A stretch of DNA of 64,000 nt, taken from positions 2,232,001-2,296,000 of the forward strand of contig OY969122.1 in NCBI GenBank assembly GCA_963698085.1. Reading direction: 5' to 3'. Positions 8,786-16,450 of this stretch are shown here, piece by piece. Position 1 is the first letter of the stretch. Each line of letters begins with the position of its first letter. The notes beneath the pieces are model-generated. The model worked only from the letters and a program-made list of their open reading frames with translations. It was not told the origin of the DNA and did not search any database. Both the position numbers and the translations under genes were made by a program. Source of the DNA: VRUE01 sp963698085 (GTDB lineage Bacteria; Actinomycetota; Thermoleophilia; Solirubrobacterales; 70-9).

Positions 8786-10396
8786 CTAGAGGGTCGCTGC
8801 CTGGCTGTCGGTTTTGGCTCCGCCGAGCGGCGGCTTGCCCGCAATCAGGTCGGCCCCTCGCTCGGCGACCGCGATGGTCGGCGCGTTGGTGTTGCCGCTG
8901 GGGATCGTCGGGAAGACCGAGGCGTCGACCACGCGCAGCCCGTCCACGCCTCGCACCCGCAGCTCGGGGTCGACGACGGCATCCTCGCCGGAGCCCATCT
9001 TGCAGGTGCCAACCGGGTGGTAGAGCAACTCGACCCGGCGGCGCAGATCGTCGGCGATGTCCTCATCGCTCTCGACGTCCGCTCCCGGGAAGAGCTCGCG
9101 GCCGAGCTCCGAGGCAAACGGCTCGGCCGCGGCGATCTGCCGCGTCAGCCGGGTTCCCGCGACCAGCGCTGCTATGTCCTCCGGCTCGGCGAGGGTGTTG
9201 GTCTGGATGCATGGCTTGTCGGCCGGGTCGGTCGAGCGCAGGCGCAGCCAGCCGCGACTGCGGGGGCCGACCAGTGCTGGCCCCATCGTGATCGCGTGGC
9301 CGTCGTATTCCTCGTCGCCGTTCTCGACGAAGTAGGCCGGCGCGAAGTGGAATTGCAGATCCGGTTGGGCAAGACCCGGCTTGCTGCGCACAAAGGCGAG
9401 CGCCTCGGCAACCGATGAGGTGAGCGGGCCGCTGCGTCGCAGGAGGAACTCGAGCAGGGCCTTCGGACTCTCCGCGTCGGCGAGTGAGCCTCCACCCGGC
9501 ACGTCCCAGACCGAGGTCAGGTAGGGGTGGTCCTGGAGGTTCTCGCCCACACCCCGGCGGTCGGCGACGACCGTGATCCCCTGCTCCTGCAACTGATCCG
9601 CCGGCCCGATGCCGGAGAGCAGCAGCAGCTGCGGCGAGCCGAGGGCGCCAGCGGCGAGGATCGTCTCGCGCTGGGCGCCGGCGACCTGCTCGCGACCGCC
9701 CTTGCGGTAACGGACGCCAGTGGCGCGGCCGTCCTGCATCTCCACGCTGAGCACCTGCGCGTCGCTGATGACATTGAGGTTCGGGCGACGCTTTGCTGGC
9801 CGTAGGTAGGCGTCGGCGGTGCTCCAGCGCCGCCCGTTGCGCTGGGTGACCTGGGCGAGGGCGGCGCCGTCCTGCTCGGGCCCGTTGTAGTCGGCGATGC
9901 GCGGTATACCCACCTCCTCGCAGGCGGCGAGGAAGCTGCCGGTGAGCGGCCGGGGTGAGCGCTCGTCCTCGACCCGCAACGGGCCGCCGACGGCGTGGTG
10001 CTCAGATACGCCGCGGGCGTTGTCCTCGGCTCGCAGGAAGTAGGGCCGGATGTCCTCCCATCCCCATCCCGGCGCACCGTCCGCGGCCCAGCGCTCGTAA
10101 TCGAGCGGATGGCCGCGCACGTAGAGCATCGCGTTCATCGAGCTGGAGCCACCCACCCCTTTGCCCCGCGGCATGTAGAGGGAGCGGCCGCCGCAGTGCG
10201 GCTCAGGCTCGGTCTCGAAGTTCCAGTCGCGCTTGGTCCGGAACTGCTTGGCGAAAGCGGCGGGGATCTTGACGTCGGGGTGACGGTCTCTACCGCCGGC
10301 CTCGATCAGCAGCACGCTGACCGAGGGGTTCTCGCTGAGGCGGGAGGCGAGCACGCAGCCAGCGGAGCCGGCGCCGACGATTACGTAGTCATGCAT
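8786..10396 (-). CDS. GMC family FAD oxidoreductase (choline dehydrogenase-like)
   Basis: Flavoprotein alcohol oxidase/dehydrogenase, 536 aa. VGAGSAGCVLASRLSE at the N-terminus binds ADP of FAD; MPRGKGVGGSSSMNAMLYVRG is GMC signature 1; AAGALGSPQLLLLSGIGP is signature 2; LYHPVGTCKMG and the final NTNAPTIAVAERGADLI carry the His and Asn of the active site. The open frame extends 89 codons further upstream, but that part is the remnant of another gene; ATG 10396 begins the FAD domain exactly. Followed by an SDR gene 5 nt downstream. Substrate unknown. Confidence 0.92.
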   Translation of the reverse strand: MHDYVIVGAGSAGCVLASRLSENPSVSVLLIEAGGRDRHPDVKIPAAFAKQFRTKRDWNFETEPEPHCGGRSLYMPRGKGVGGSSSMNAMLYVRGHPLDYERWAADGAPGWGWEDIRPYFLRAEDNARGVSEHHAVGGPLRVEDERSPRPLTGSFLAACEEVGIPRIADYNGPEQDGAALAQVTQRNGRRWSTADAYLRPAKRRPNLNVISDAQVLSVEMQDGRATGVRYRKGGREQVAGAQRETILAAGALGSPQLLLLSGIGPADQLQEQGITVVADRRGVGENLQDHPYLTSVWDVPGGGSLADAESPKALLEFLLRRSGPLTSSVAEALAFVRSKPGLAQPDLQFHFAPAYFVENGDEEYDGHAITMGPALVGPRSRGWLRLRSTDPADKPCIQTNTLAEPEDIAALVAGTRLTRQIAAAEPFASELGRELFPGADVESDEDIADDLRRRVELLYHPVGTCKMGSGEDAVVDPELRVRGVDGLRVVDASVFPTIPSGNTNAPTIAVAERGADLIAGKPPLGGAKTDSQAATL

Positions 10397-10663
10397 CGGG
10401 CTGGTCCTCGATTCGGTCGGAGACCGAGACCTGGGTTTCGGCCGCGATGACCTTGTGCACGGGGCATTTTCTCCATCGTGATCGCGATGCAGCTCGCCAG
10501 CCCGGCGGCGAGCAGGCGGGTGGGGGAGGCCGGAGTCGGTCCCGCCGGCGACGAGCGGCTCGTCCACCACCAGCGAATGAGCACCGCCTTCGATCTCGAC
10601 GTCGTGGGCGTATCCCCCCATTCGGTTCGCTCCGCTCACCCTCCGGCGGGCGACAACCTTCAT
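10389..10663 (-). pseudogene. Decayed OsmC-family gene (frameshift plus internal deletion)
   Basis: From ATG 10663 one frame reads MKVVARRRVSGANRMGGYAH, then DVEIEGGAHSLVVDEPLVAG and GTDSG, the N-terminal half of OsmC/YhfA hydroperoxide-related proteins. One extra base then shifts the frame: the next frame continues SPTRLLAAGLASCIAITMEK, the core helix with its conserved Cys. A third frame gives KCPVHKVIAAETQVSVSD, the OsmC C-terminus with the second Cys, ending TGA at 10389. The approximately 50 residues that normally separate AITM from CPVH are absent. So there is a frameshift and an internal deletion. The tail overlaps the GMC start by 8 nt. An assembly error is the main alternative. Confidence 0.75.
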
Positions 10664-10668
10664 CGCGC

Positions 10669-10742
10669 CTACGTCTTCCGGCGACCCCCGAAGAGGGCCG
10701 GATGGTGCCGTTGTCGCCCTTCTTGGTGTAGATCTTGACCAC
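10669..10742 (-). pseudogene. 5' remnant of a PduO-type cob(I)alamin adenosyltransferase gene
   Basis: GTG 10742 starts MVKIYTKKGDNGT, the conserved N-terminus of PduO-type ATP:cob(I)alamin adenosyltransferases. A shifted frame then gives ALFGGRRKT, the next family block, and stops at 10669. Nothing else of the roughly 190-aa protein remains; the OsmC remnant begins 6 nt later. The promoter is intact: TAGGAT (complement of 10749-10754) ends exactly 6 nt before the GTG, so this leaderless promoter probably now serves the downstream GMC gene. Confidence 0.65.
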
Positions 10743-10767
10743 GGCGTGATCCTACGCCGCGCCGCCT

Positions 10768-12057
10768 TCAGCCGACTGGATTGAAGACCAGGCCGGTCAA
10801 CACCTTGGGAAAGAAGTAGGTCGACTTCGGTGGCATGTTCTCGTCGCTTTCGCAGATCGCCTTGACCTGGTCGACTGGGATCGGGCGGAGGATGAAGGCG
10901 ACGTCGTAGGTGCCGTCCTCGAGCAGGGAGAGCGAGTCCTCGACGCTCTTCGAGTAGCCAAGGCCGCGCTTGGCGAGGATGTCGTCTTCGCTGAGGCCGG
11001 CGATCCCTTTCAGCACGAGCGTCTCGAGGATCGCCGCGTCGAGGCGGCGGTAGGCCTCGGGCTTGCCGGCGAGCTGCTCATCGAGGGCGGCGACGGCGCT
11101 GTCCTTGAGCTGCAGGCGGAAGGCCTTTTGGTGGAAGGAGTCGTAGAGCCCGAAGACGCCGGCACCCTCCTTGCCGAGTGGGTCGAGCTGCTCGAGTGGC
11201 ACCTCGCTCGCATCGAAGAGCTCGCGCAGGCCCTCGCCGAGGCGGCGCTGGCGCTCGGGGTCCTCGCGCAAGCCGGAGAGCAGGCGGTGGGTGGGGAAAA
11301 CGGTGAGGCCCGGGTCGTCGAGCCCGGTCAGCGCCATCAGGGTGAAGTTGTGATCACCCTCGCCGCCGATCTCGTCGCGGTAGGCGATCGCCGTCTCGTA
11401 GCGATGGTGGCCGTCGGCGATCAGCAGCTGGGCGCCGCCGAGCAGCTCGCTGACCTGGGCGTGAATAGCGGGGTCGCCAACCCGCCAGACCTTGGTCACC
11501 GTGCCGCCTTCGTCGGTGGCTTCGCCCCAAGGCTCCGCCGACTTGACCGCCGGCGCGACCAGCGGCCAGGGGTCCTTGGTGGCGAGCGAGAAGATCGGCG
11601 AGAGGTTGTGGCGGGTGGCGCGGGTCAGGTCGAGGCGGTCTTTCTTCGGCCCCGGCAGGGTGCGCTCGTGGGGTAGGACCTGGCCGGCGGAGAAGTCCTC
11701 AACCCGAACGCGGGCGAGGATGCCGTGACGGGTGCGGGGGGTACCGTCGGGACCGGTGTAGTCCTGGGTCATCGCCCAGATCGCCGGCTCGGCGTCGGCG
11801 ACGAGCGTGCCCGCCGCCCGCCACTCGTCCATCAGCCGCGCCGCCCGCTCGTAGGGGTCGTCCTCGGTCTGCTGCGGGCCGGTCTCGCCGTAGGGTTTCG
11901 GCAGGTCGATCGCCACCGCGTTGAAAGGGGAGCGTTCGAGCAGCTCCGCCCGCATCTCGGCATCGATCACGTCATAGGGCGGCGCCGCCACGTCCTGCAG
12001 CGAGCCGACCACGCCGAGGTCGTAGTGGGTCGCATGGATCGGGCGCACGTCGGCCAT
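10768..12057 (-). CDS. DUF1015 family protein
   Basis: A 429-aa protein of the DUF1015 family, which is related to the ADP-dependent serine kinase SerK and to ParB-like folds. Diagnostic blocks: VAAPPYDVIDAEMR near the N-terminus, GILARVRVEDF, the highly conserved LIADGHHRYETAIAY in the middle, and the C-terminal MPPKSTYFFPKVLTGLVF. ADGHHR is the proposed catalytic motif in SerK, but the substrate in bacteria is not established. ATG 12057 follows a TAGGTT hexamer by 9 nt, and that hexamer lies in the loop region of a 13-bp near-perfect inverted repeat (12058-12070 with 12075-12087), a possible operator. Confidence 0.88.
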   Translation of the reverse strand: MADVRPIHATHYDLGVVGSLQDVAAPPYDVIDAEMRAELLERSPFNAVAIDLPKPYGETGPQQTEDDPYERAARLMDEWRAAGTLVADAEPAIWAMTQDYTGPDGTPRTRHGILARVRVEDFSAGQVLPHERTLPGPKKDRLDLTRATRHNLSPIFSLATKDPWPLVAPAVKSAEPWGEATDEGGTVTKVWRVGDPAIHAQVSELLGGAQLLIADGHHRYETAIAYRDEIGGEGDHNFTLMALTGLDDPGLTVFPTHRLLSGLREDPERQRRLGEGLRELFDASEVPLEQLDPLGKEGAGVFGLYDSFHQKAFRLQLKDSAVAALDEQLAGKPEAYRRLDAAILETLVLKGIAGLSEDDILAKRGLGYSKSVEDSLSLLEDGTYDVAFILRPIPVDQVKAICESDENMPPKSTYFFPKVLTGLVFNPVG

Positions 12058-12087
12058 CGAGCGCGAAACCTAGCGGTTTCTCGCTCG
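12058..12087. promoter_or_regulatory. Inverted repeat over the DUF1015 promoter
   Basis: Arms 12058-12070 and 12075-12087 match in 12 of 13 positions around TAGC. The element contains the minus-strand -10 hexamer TAGGTT (67-72) and abuts the DUF1015 ATG, so a protein bound here would block that promoter. It could alternatively be a weak hairpin. Confidence 0.45.
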
Positions 12088-12129
12088 AAGCTCGCTTGGC
12101 TGCACAGTGCAGCTTTACACTGGCGGCAG

Positions 12130-12203
12130 CGGGGCGTGGCGCAGCCTGGTAGCGCGCGGCCTTTGGGTGGCCGAGGTCCCCGGTTCGAATCCGGGCGCCC
12201 CGA
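12130..12203 (+). tRNA. tRNA-Pro (anticodon TGG)
   Basis: Complete cloverleaf of 74 nt. Acceptor CGGGGCG pairs with CGCCCCG, the D arm is GCGC/GCGC, the anticodon stem is CGGCC/GGCCG around TTTGGGT (anticodon TGG), and the T arm is CCCGG/CCGGG around TTCGAAT. The discriminator is A and CCA is not encoded. TACACT at 12116-12121 is a likely -10 box. Confidence 0.96.
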
Positions 12204-12204
12204 T

Positions 12205-12630
12205 TTGAAGTGGCTTGGGATCTCCGTCGCGTCGGTTGCCTTCGGGCTGCCGCCGATCGCGTTTGCGGTCGCGCTGGTGCTCGTACAAGGGCACGCCGAC
12301 ATCGCCTACTTCGAGGCGATCGCGCAGATCATCCCGATCGTGATCCTCGCCCTGGCGATCGAGCTGCGCTATTTCTCGCCTGGCCGAGAGCCTCCTGAGT
12401 CCTTGGGCCTGCTCTTTCGAGATCCGGTTCGGGCACGGGTCGTGGGGGCCGTCTACGCGGCCGCAACCCTTCTGGCGCTCGTGCTCAGCGAGGCGATCGC
12501 GCTCTGGGTCCTGGCCGAGGGAAGCTCGAGCCAGCTCAAACTGAGCATCACCACGGCCGGCTTGACGGCCGGTGCGGTTGCCCTGGTGGTGGCGATCCTG
12601 CTGCCGGCCGGCGACGAGACGGCTAGCTGA
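12205..12630 (+). CDS. Four-span membrane protein of unknown function
   Basis: A 141-aa protein with four hydrophobic segments: near residues 7-28 (VAFGLPPIAFAVALVLV), 40-55 (IIPIVILALAIEL), 80-103 (GAVYAAATLLALVLSEAIAL) and 118-137 (AGLTAGAVALVVAILL). No catalytic motif is seen. The only start in frame downstream of the tRNA that keeps the first span is TTG 12205, one base after the 3' end of tRNA-Pro, so the mRNA would be made by cleavage at the tRNA end. Product unknown. Confidence 0.65.
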   Translation: MKWLGISVASVAFGLPPIAFAVALVLVQGHADIAYFEAIAQIIPIVILALAIELRYFSPGREPPESLGLLFRDPVRARVVGAVYAAATLLALVLSEAIALWVLAEGSSSQLKLSITTAGLTAGAVALVVAILLPAGDETAS

Positions 12631-12669
12631 TGCTGCCTGGACGCTTGTCCATTCACGAATTCCCTGGAA

Positions 12670-12966
12670 ATGCCGATAAGCGCGGCGATGGAGAGGCAAT
12701 CAGGAAGTCCAAGACGGCGGGAACGAGTCATTTTCGAAACCGATCGTCATCACGTCGTCGGCGATGTGACGCTGCCGCCGGAGGGCTACCAGAGCCGCTT
12801 CTCGGATGCGGTGAACCGACCCGACGTCGCTTTCATCCCGCTTCTCGACGTCGAGATCACACCGCTCGGCGGCGGCGAGACCAAACGGCGCGGCTTCATC
12901 GTCCTCGCCAAGGAGCACATCCGGCTCGCTTACCCGCTGGACGAAGCCGGCTTCGACGCTAACTAG
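12670..12966 (+). CDS. Small conserved protein, DUF6812-like
   Basis: A 98-aa soluble protein. The core RVIFETDRHHVVGDVTLP - EGYQSRFSDAVNRPDVAFIP - LLDVEITPL resembles the DUF6812 type of small beta-rich proteins found in actinobacteria, ending with HIRLAYPLDE. ATG 12670 or ATG 12688 could be the start; the conserved part begins after either. Its last 8 bases overlap the 3' end of the convergent membrane-protein gene. Family named from memory of the pattern only. Confidence 0.7.
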   Translation: MPISAAMERQSGSPRRRERVIFETDRHHVVGDVTLPPEGYQSRFSDAVNRPDVAFIPLLDVEITPLGGGETKRRGFIVLAKEHIRLAYPLDEAGFDAN

Positions 12967-13234
12967 TCTGCGCGCGCCGCCTGCCGCTGCCGGCGAAGGC
13001 GCCGATGTCGATCAGGAAGGCGGCGATGACGATGAACCACTCGAAGCCGAGAACGCCGTTGGACGAGGACCACATCACCGCGTAGGCGAGCGTCGTCCAG
13101 GGCAGCAGGAAGAAGCCGAGCAGGGGAACGATCCAGCTGTCGAAAGCGCGGCTGAGCAGGTCGCTGAAGAGGAACAGAACGAACAGCGCCAGCCGGGGCG
13201 AGATCAGGGCGAAAAGAAGAGCTAGGCAGCCGAT
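12959..13234 (-). CDS. Small membrane protein with probable ATC start
   Basis: The minus strand encodes 91 residues IGCLALLFALISPRLALFVL..., with three hydrophobic segments, a helix SDLLSRAFDSWIVPLLG, and ...GFEWFIVIAAFLIDIGAFAG near the end. This resembles small actinobacterial membrane proteins that normally start with a canonical Met. No ATG, GTG or TTG lies between the upstream in-frame TAG and the first span. The hexamer TAGCGT (complement of 13241-13246) ends exactly 6 nt before the ATC at 13234, the leaderless spacing seen at many other genes here, which favours ATC as the start; a sequencing error from a GTG or ATG is the alternative. Divergent to msrA, convergent to the gene at 12670. 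Confidence 0.65.
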   Translation of the reverse strand: MGCLALLFALISPRLALFVLFLFSDLLSRAFDSWIVPLLGFFLLPWTTLAYAVMWSSSNGVLGFEWFIVIAAFLIDIGAFAGSGRRRAQTS

Positions 13235-13240
13235 TACGCA

Positions 13241-13250
13241 ACGCTACCCT
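13241..13250. promoter_or_regulatory. Overlapping divergent -10 boxes
   Basis: TACCCT (13245-13250) on the plus strand ends 6 nt before the msrA GTG at 13257; TAGCGT (complement of 13241-13246) on the minus strand ends 6 nt before the ATC at 13234. The two hexamers share two bases, so RNA polymerase cannot occupy both at once and the two genes should be mutually exclusive at initiation. Confidence 0.6.
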
Positions 13251-13256
13251 CTGTGA

Positions 13257-13913
13257 GTGCTCTGGAGCCGTCAGAAGAGTGAAAAGCCGGCGCCGGAGGA
13301 TGCTCTTCCAGGCCGCAGCGAGCCCGCCTTCGAGGTGCCCGAGCGCCACGCCGTGCTCGACGCCCCGCTGGTGTCACCGTTCCCCGAGGGTCTCGAAACC
13401 GCTTACTTTGCGCTCGGCTGCTTCTGGGGGGCGGAGCGGCTCTTCTGGGTGCTTGACGGCGTCTACACGACGGCGGTCGGCTACATGAACGGGACGACCC
13501 CGAACCCGACCTACGAGGAGGTCTGCTCGGGCCGGACGGGTCACGCCGAGGCGGTCCTCGTCGTCTTTGACCCGAAGCAGGTCTCCTACGCGCGTCTGCT
13601 CGAGGTCTTCTTCGAGGAGCACGACCCGACCCAGGGAATGCGCCAGGGCAATGACGTCGGCACCCAGTACCGCTCGGGCATCTACTTCACCGGCGACTCT
13701 CAGAAGGCGACTGCGGAGATGGCGCGTGAGGCCTACGACGAGGCCCTGCGCGTCGCCGGACACGAGCCGATCACGACCGAGGTCGAGCCCGCCGGGCCCT
13801 TCTACTACGCCGAGGACTACCACCAGCAGTACCTGCACAAGGTGCCGAACGGCTACTGTGGCCTCGCCGGCACTGGCGTCTCCTGCCGCATCCCAGCCGC
13901 CACCGCCGATTAA
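13257..13913 (+). CDS. msrA: Peptide methionine (S)-S-oxide reductase MsrA
   Basis: Repairs methionine-S-sulfoxide in proteins (218 aa). The catalytic Cys is in FALGCFWGAERLFW near residue 54; TTAVGYMNGTTPNPTYEEVC and GHAEAVLVVFDP are the following MsrA blocks; YYAEDYHQQYLHK holds substrate-pocket residues; and the C-terminal GYCGLAGTGVSC carries recycling cysteines. The first 45 residues are an extension rich in Pro and Glu, common in actinobacterial MsrA. GTG 13257 is chosen because TACCCT (13245-13250) ends 6 nt upstream. No msrB domain or gene is nearby. Confidence 0.95.
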   Translation: MLWSRQKSEKPAPEDALPGRSEPAFEVPERHAVLDAPLVSPFPEGLETAYFALGCFWGAERLFWVLDGVYTTAVGYMNGTTPNPTYEEVCSGRTGHAEAVLVVFDPKQVSYARLLEVFFEEHDPTQGMRQGNDVGTQYRSGIYFTGDSQKATAEMAREAYDEALRVAGHEPITTEVEPAGPFYYAEDYHQQYLHKVPNGYCGLAGTGVSCRIPAATAD

Positions 13914-13954
13914 GTAGCTCGCGCGCCCGGCGCGCCGAATAGCATCCCGCGACC

Positions 13955-16126
13955 GTGACCCCCTCCCTGGGTTCCTACATCGGCGGCTGCCTAGCGACGA
14001 TCGGCATCGTCGCGGCGCTCGGCCTCGGCGGCTACTGGCTGCGGCGCTGGATCGTGCCCGAGTTTTCCGGTGCCCTCGCCCGCCTTGCCGACGCGACGCT
14101 CGCCGTCGCGCTGCTGATCCTCGCTCTGCAGCTGCTCGGCACGCTCGAGATCCTCACTGTCGGCTGGACGATCGTCATCTGCGTCGCGATCGGGCTCGGC
14201 GCGGCTGCGCTCGGTTGGATGAAGGCACCCCCGCAGGACCGCGAAGTCAGCGCCCCGCAGGTGCAGACGGCAGCGCTGCTGATTGCACTCGCGGTCGCCT
14301 CCTGGGTGGTCGCCGAGTGGACCTTTCCCTCCCAGCTCGCCCTCGACCACGGCATGTTCGGTGGCGACACCACCTGGTACCACATGCCCTTCTCGGGGCG
14401 GATCGCGCAGGAGGGGTCGACGCTGCCGCTCCACTTCACCGACCCGCTGCGACTCGTCGCCTGGTTCTACCCCGGCAGCGCCGAGCTGATCCACGCCGGC
14501 GGCATCGTCCTCTTTAAGAGCGACTGGCTCTCGCCGCTGATCAACATGATCTGGCTCTCGATCGCCCTGCTCGCCGCCTGGTGCGTTGGCCGCCCTTACA
14601 AGGTCGGACCGGCGACGCTCGTCGCTGGTGCGCTGGTCTTCTCGGCCGGGGTGATGATCGAGACGCAGCCGGGAGAGGGGCGCAACGACATCATGGGGCT
14701 CGCTTTCCTGCTGGCCTTCGTCGCCTTCTTGATCAACGGCCACCAGCGGCGGGCGCCAACCGCCGGGGCGGTGCAGGATGCGCCCGAGCGCGATGCGCCG
14801 CTGCTCGACAAGGGGCCGTTGATCCTCGCCGGCGTTGCTGCCGGGCTGGCGATCTCGGTGAAGCTGCCGCTGCTGGCACCGGTCGGCGCAATCGCGGTCG
14901 GCATGGTCGTCGTCAGCGGTGCCGGACGCAGGCTGATGACCGCGGCGGCGATCGGCGTCCCGGCCTTCGTCGTCGGCGGTTACTGGTACGTGCGGGCAGC
15001 GATCATCACCGGCGGCAACCCGCTTCCACAGTCGAAATGGGGCCCTCTGAACCTGCCGCGCCCCGACCAGATGCCGCTCGATCCGCGGCCCCGCTTCGCC
15101 GTCGCCCACTACCTCACCGACCCCACCGTCTATCGGCGCTGGTTCTTCCCCGACCTGAACGACGCGCTCGGCCCGCTCTGGCCGCTGATCCTGATCGTCG
15201 CCGTCGCCGCAGCGATCTTCATTGCCGTGCGCTCGCGCAACCAGATCCTGCGAGTCGTCGCTGCGGCGGCGCTGCTGACCGCGGTCGTCTACCTCTTCAC
15301 CCCGCTAACCGCCGCCGGCCAGGAGGGCTCGCCGACGGGCTTCTTCACCAACACCCGCTACCTGATGCCCGGCCTGCTGCTGGCGCTGACGCTGGTGCCG
15401 ATCGCGCGGCCACTGCGCGCCCCCGACTCGCGCGCCTGGCAGACGCTGCTCTTCCTCGTCGCCGTGTACGCGATCACGGTCTTAACTACGCCGCGCTGGT
15501 ACCCGGACTACATAGTCGGCGCGGTCTTCCTCACTCTGGCGCTGGTCTGGGCGCCAGCGGCGCTCGGCCTGCTGCGCGGCCGCCGTCGGGTCAGCCGCGG
15601 CTACGTCGCTGCTGTCGCCGGAGTCATCCTCCTGCTTGCTGTGATCCTCGGCCGCGCCCAGGAGGTCCAGTACTACAACCAGCATTACCAACGAACCACG
15701 CCGTTCCTGCAGGACGGAGGTCCGCAGAAGGCCTACACGTTCGCGCACAACCGGCACGGGGCGAGGATCGGGATCGCAGGATCGGGGGAGATCTTCTTCG
15801 GTCAGTACGGCTTCTACGGCGCCAACCTCGACAACTACGTCCAGTACATCGGCGTCGAGGGGCCGGACGGTCAGTACCGCCTGGCGACGACCTGCCGCCA
15901 GTTCCGGCGAATAGTCAACGAGGGTGACTACGACTTCCTGATCACCAGTAAGGCGACCCAGGACTCACCCGAGGCCGACTACTACTATCCGGTCAACGCC
16001 TGGCTGAAAACCGACCCCGCCCTGAAGTTGATGATCGAAGAGCCCGACATCACCCCCCAGCCGGATTACGTTTACAAAGTCAACGGCAAGCTCGACGTCA
16101 CCTGCGCCGATCGCCAGGAAAGCTGA
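13955..16126 (+). CDS. Large polytopic membrane protein, GT-C glycosyltransferase-like
   Basis: A 723-aa protein with about a dozen hydrophobic spans and an extracytoplasmic C-terminal domain of about 150 residues. After the third span the loop MFGGDTTWYHMPFSGR resembles the Asp-containing first loop of GT-C glycosyltransferases using polyprenyl-phosphate sugars; a second loop holds Arg/Asp-rich NLPRPDQMPLDPRPRFAVAH. The tail (YNQHYQRTTPFL..., ...QYIGVEGPDGQYRL) looks soluble. Together this suggests transfer of a sugar to a cell-envelope acceptor. GTG 13955 follows TAGCAT (13940-13945) by 9 nt. A plain membrane protein without enzymatic activity cannot be ruled out. Confidence 0.7.
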   Translation: MTPSLGSYIGGCLATIGIVAALGLGGYWLRRWIVPEFSGALARLADATLAVALLILALQLLGTLEILTVGWTIVICVAIGLGAAALGWMKAPPQDREVSAPQVQTAALLIALAVASWVVAEWTFPSQLALDHGMFGGDTTWYHMPFSGRIAQEGSTLPLHFTDPLRLVAWFYPGSAELIHAGGIVLFKSDWLSPLINMIWLSIALLAAWCVGRPYKVGPATLVAGALVFSAGVMIETQPGEGRNDIMGLAFLLAFVAFLINGHQRRAPTAGAVQDAPERDAPLLDKGPLILAGVAAGLAISVKLPLLAPVGAIAVGMVVVSGAGRRLMTAAAIGVPAFVVGGYWYVRAAIITGGNPLPQSKWGPLNLPRPDQMPLDPRPRFAVAHYLTDPTVYRRWFFPDLNDALGPLWPLILIVAVAAAIFIAVRSRNQILRVVAAAALLTAVVYLFTPLTAAGQEGSPTGFFTNTRYLMPGLLLALTLVPIARPLRAPDSRAWQTLLFLVAVYAITVLTTPRWYPDYIVGAVFLTLALVWAPAALGLLRGRRRVSRGYVAAVAGVILLLAVILGRAQEVQYYNQHYQRTTPFLQDGGPQKAYTFAHNRHGARIGIAGSGEIFFGQYGFYGANLDNYVQYIGVEGPDGQYRLATTCRQFRRIVNEGDYDFLITSKATQDSPEADYYYPVNAWLKTDPALKLMIEEPDITPQPDYVYKVNGKLDVTCADRQES

Positions 16127-16164
16127 TCCCAGCGCCCTCGCGGGCCGTAAGCTAGGTGCACCGG

Positions 16165-16237
16165 GCCCCCGTAGCTCAGTGGACAGAGCGGCTGCCTTCT
16201 AAGCAGCGGGTCGCAGGTTCGAATCCTGCCGGGGGTA
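16165..16237 (+). tRNA. tRNA-Arg (anticodon TCT)
   Basis: Complete 73-nt cloverleaf. Acceptor GCCCCCG pairs with CGGGGGT (G-U at the first pair), the D arm is GCTC/GAGC, the anticodon stem is GCTGC/GCAGC around CTTCTAA (anticodon TCT), and the T arm is GCAGG/CCTGC around TTCGAAT. The discriminator is A and CCA is not encoded. TAAGCT at 16148-16153 is a likely -10 box. Confidence 0.96.
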
Positions 16238-16309
16238 TCGCGCTCCGCTCGGTGTCAGGAATCGAGGGCCTTGGCGGCTCCCCGGTCCACTGCTCCTCGA
16301 GCAGGGCTT

Positions 16310-16450
16310 CTACACCCGGATGGATGCGCGGGCGGCCATTCCAAGCAGTTCCGCCTTGCGCTTTCCCTTGAAATGCCCCTGAACCGACTCGAGCTCGTCC
16401 AGAACCGAGTTCACCCGGTTCATCTCGTCGCGGACTTGGGTCAGGATCAT
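16310..16450 (-). CDS. 46-residue helical protein coupled to the YiiX-like gene
   Basis: The reading frame starts at ATG 16450 and overlaps the stop of the upstream gene in an ATGA quartet, strong evidence for translational coupling. The product, starting MILTQVRDEMNRVNSVLDEL, is amphipathic with a basic second half (GHFKGKRKAELLGMAARASI) and no membrane span. It may bind its operon partner. No family recognised. Confidence 0.6.
   Translation of the reverse strand: MILTQVRDEMNRVNSVLDELESVQGHFKGKRKAELLGMAARASIRV

Noticed and set aside
10397..10663. 89-residue N-terminal extension of the GMC oxidoreductase
   Set aside because: It is the first OsmC frame and continues into GMC only by chance after decay; GMC proteins start at the FAD motif.
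11725..12204. Long plus-strand frame through tRNA-Pro into the four-span protein
   Set aside because: The upstream part is antisense to the DUF1015 gene and passes through a complete tRNA.
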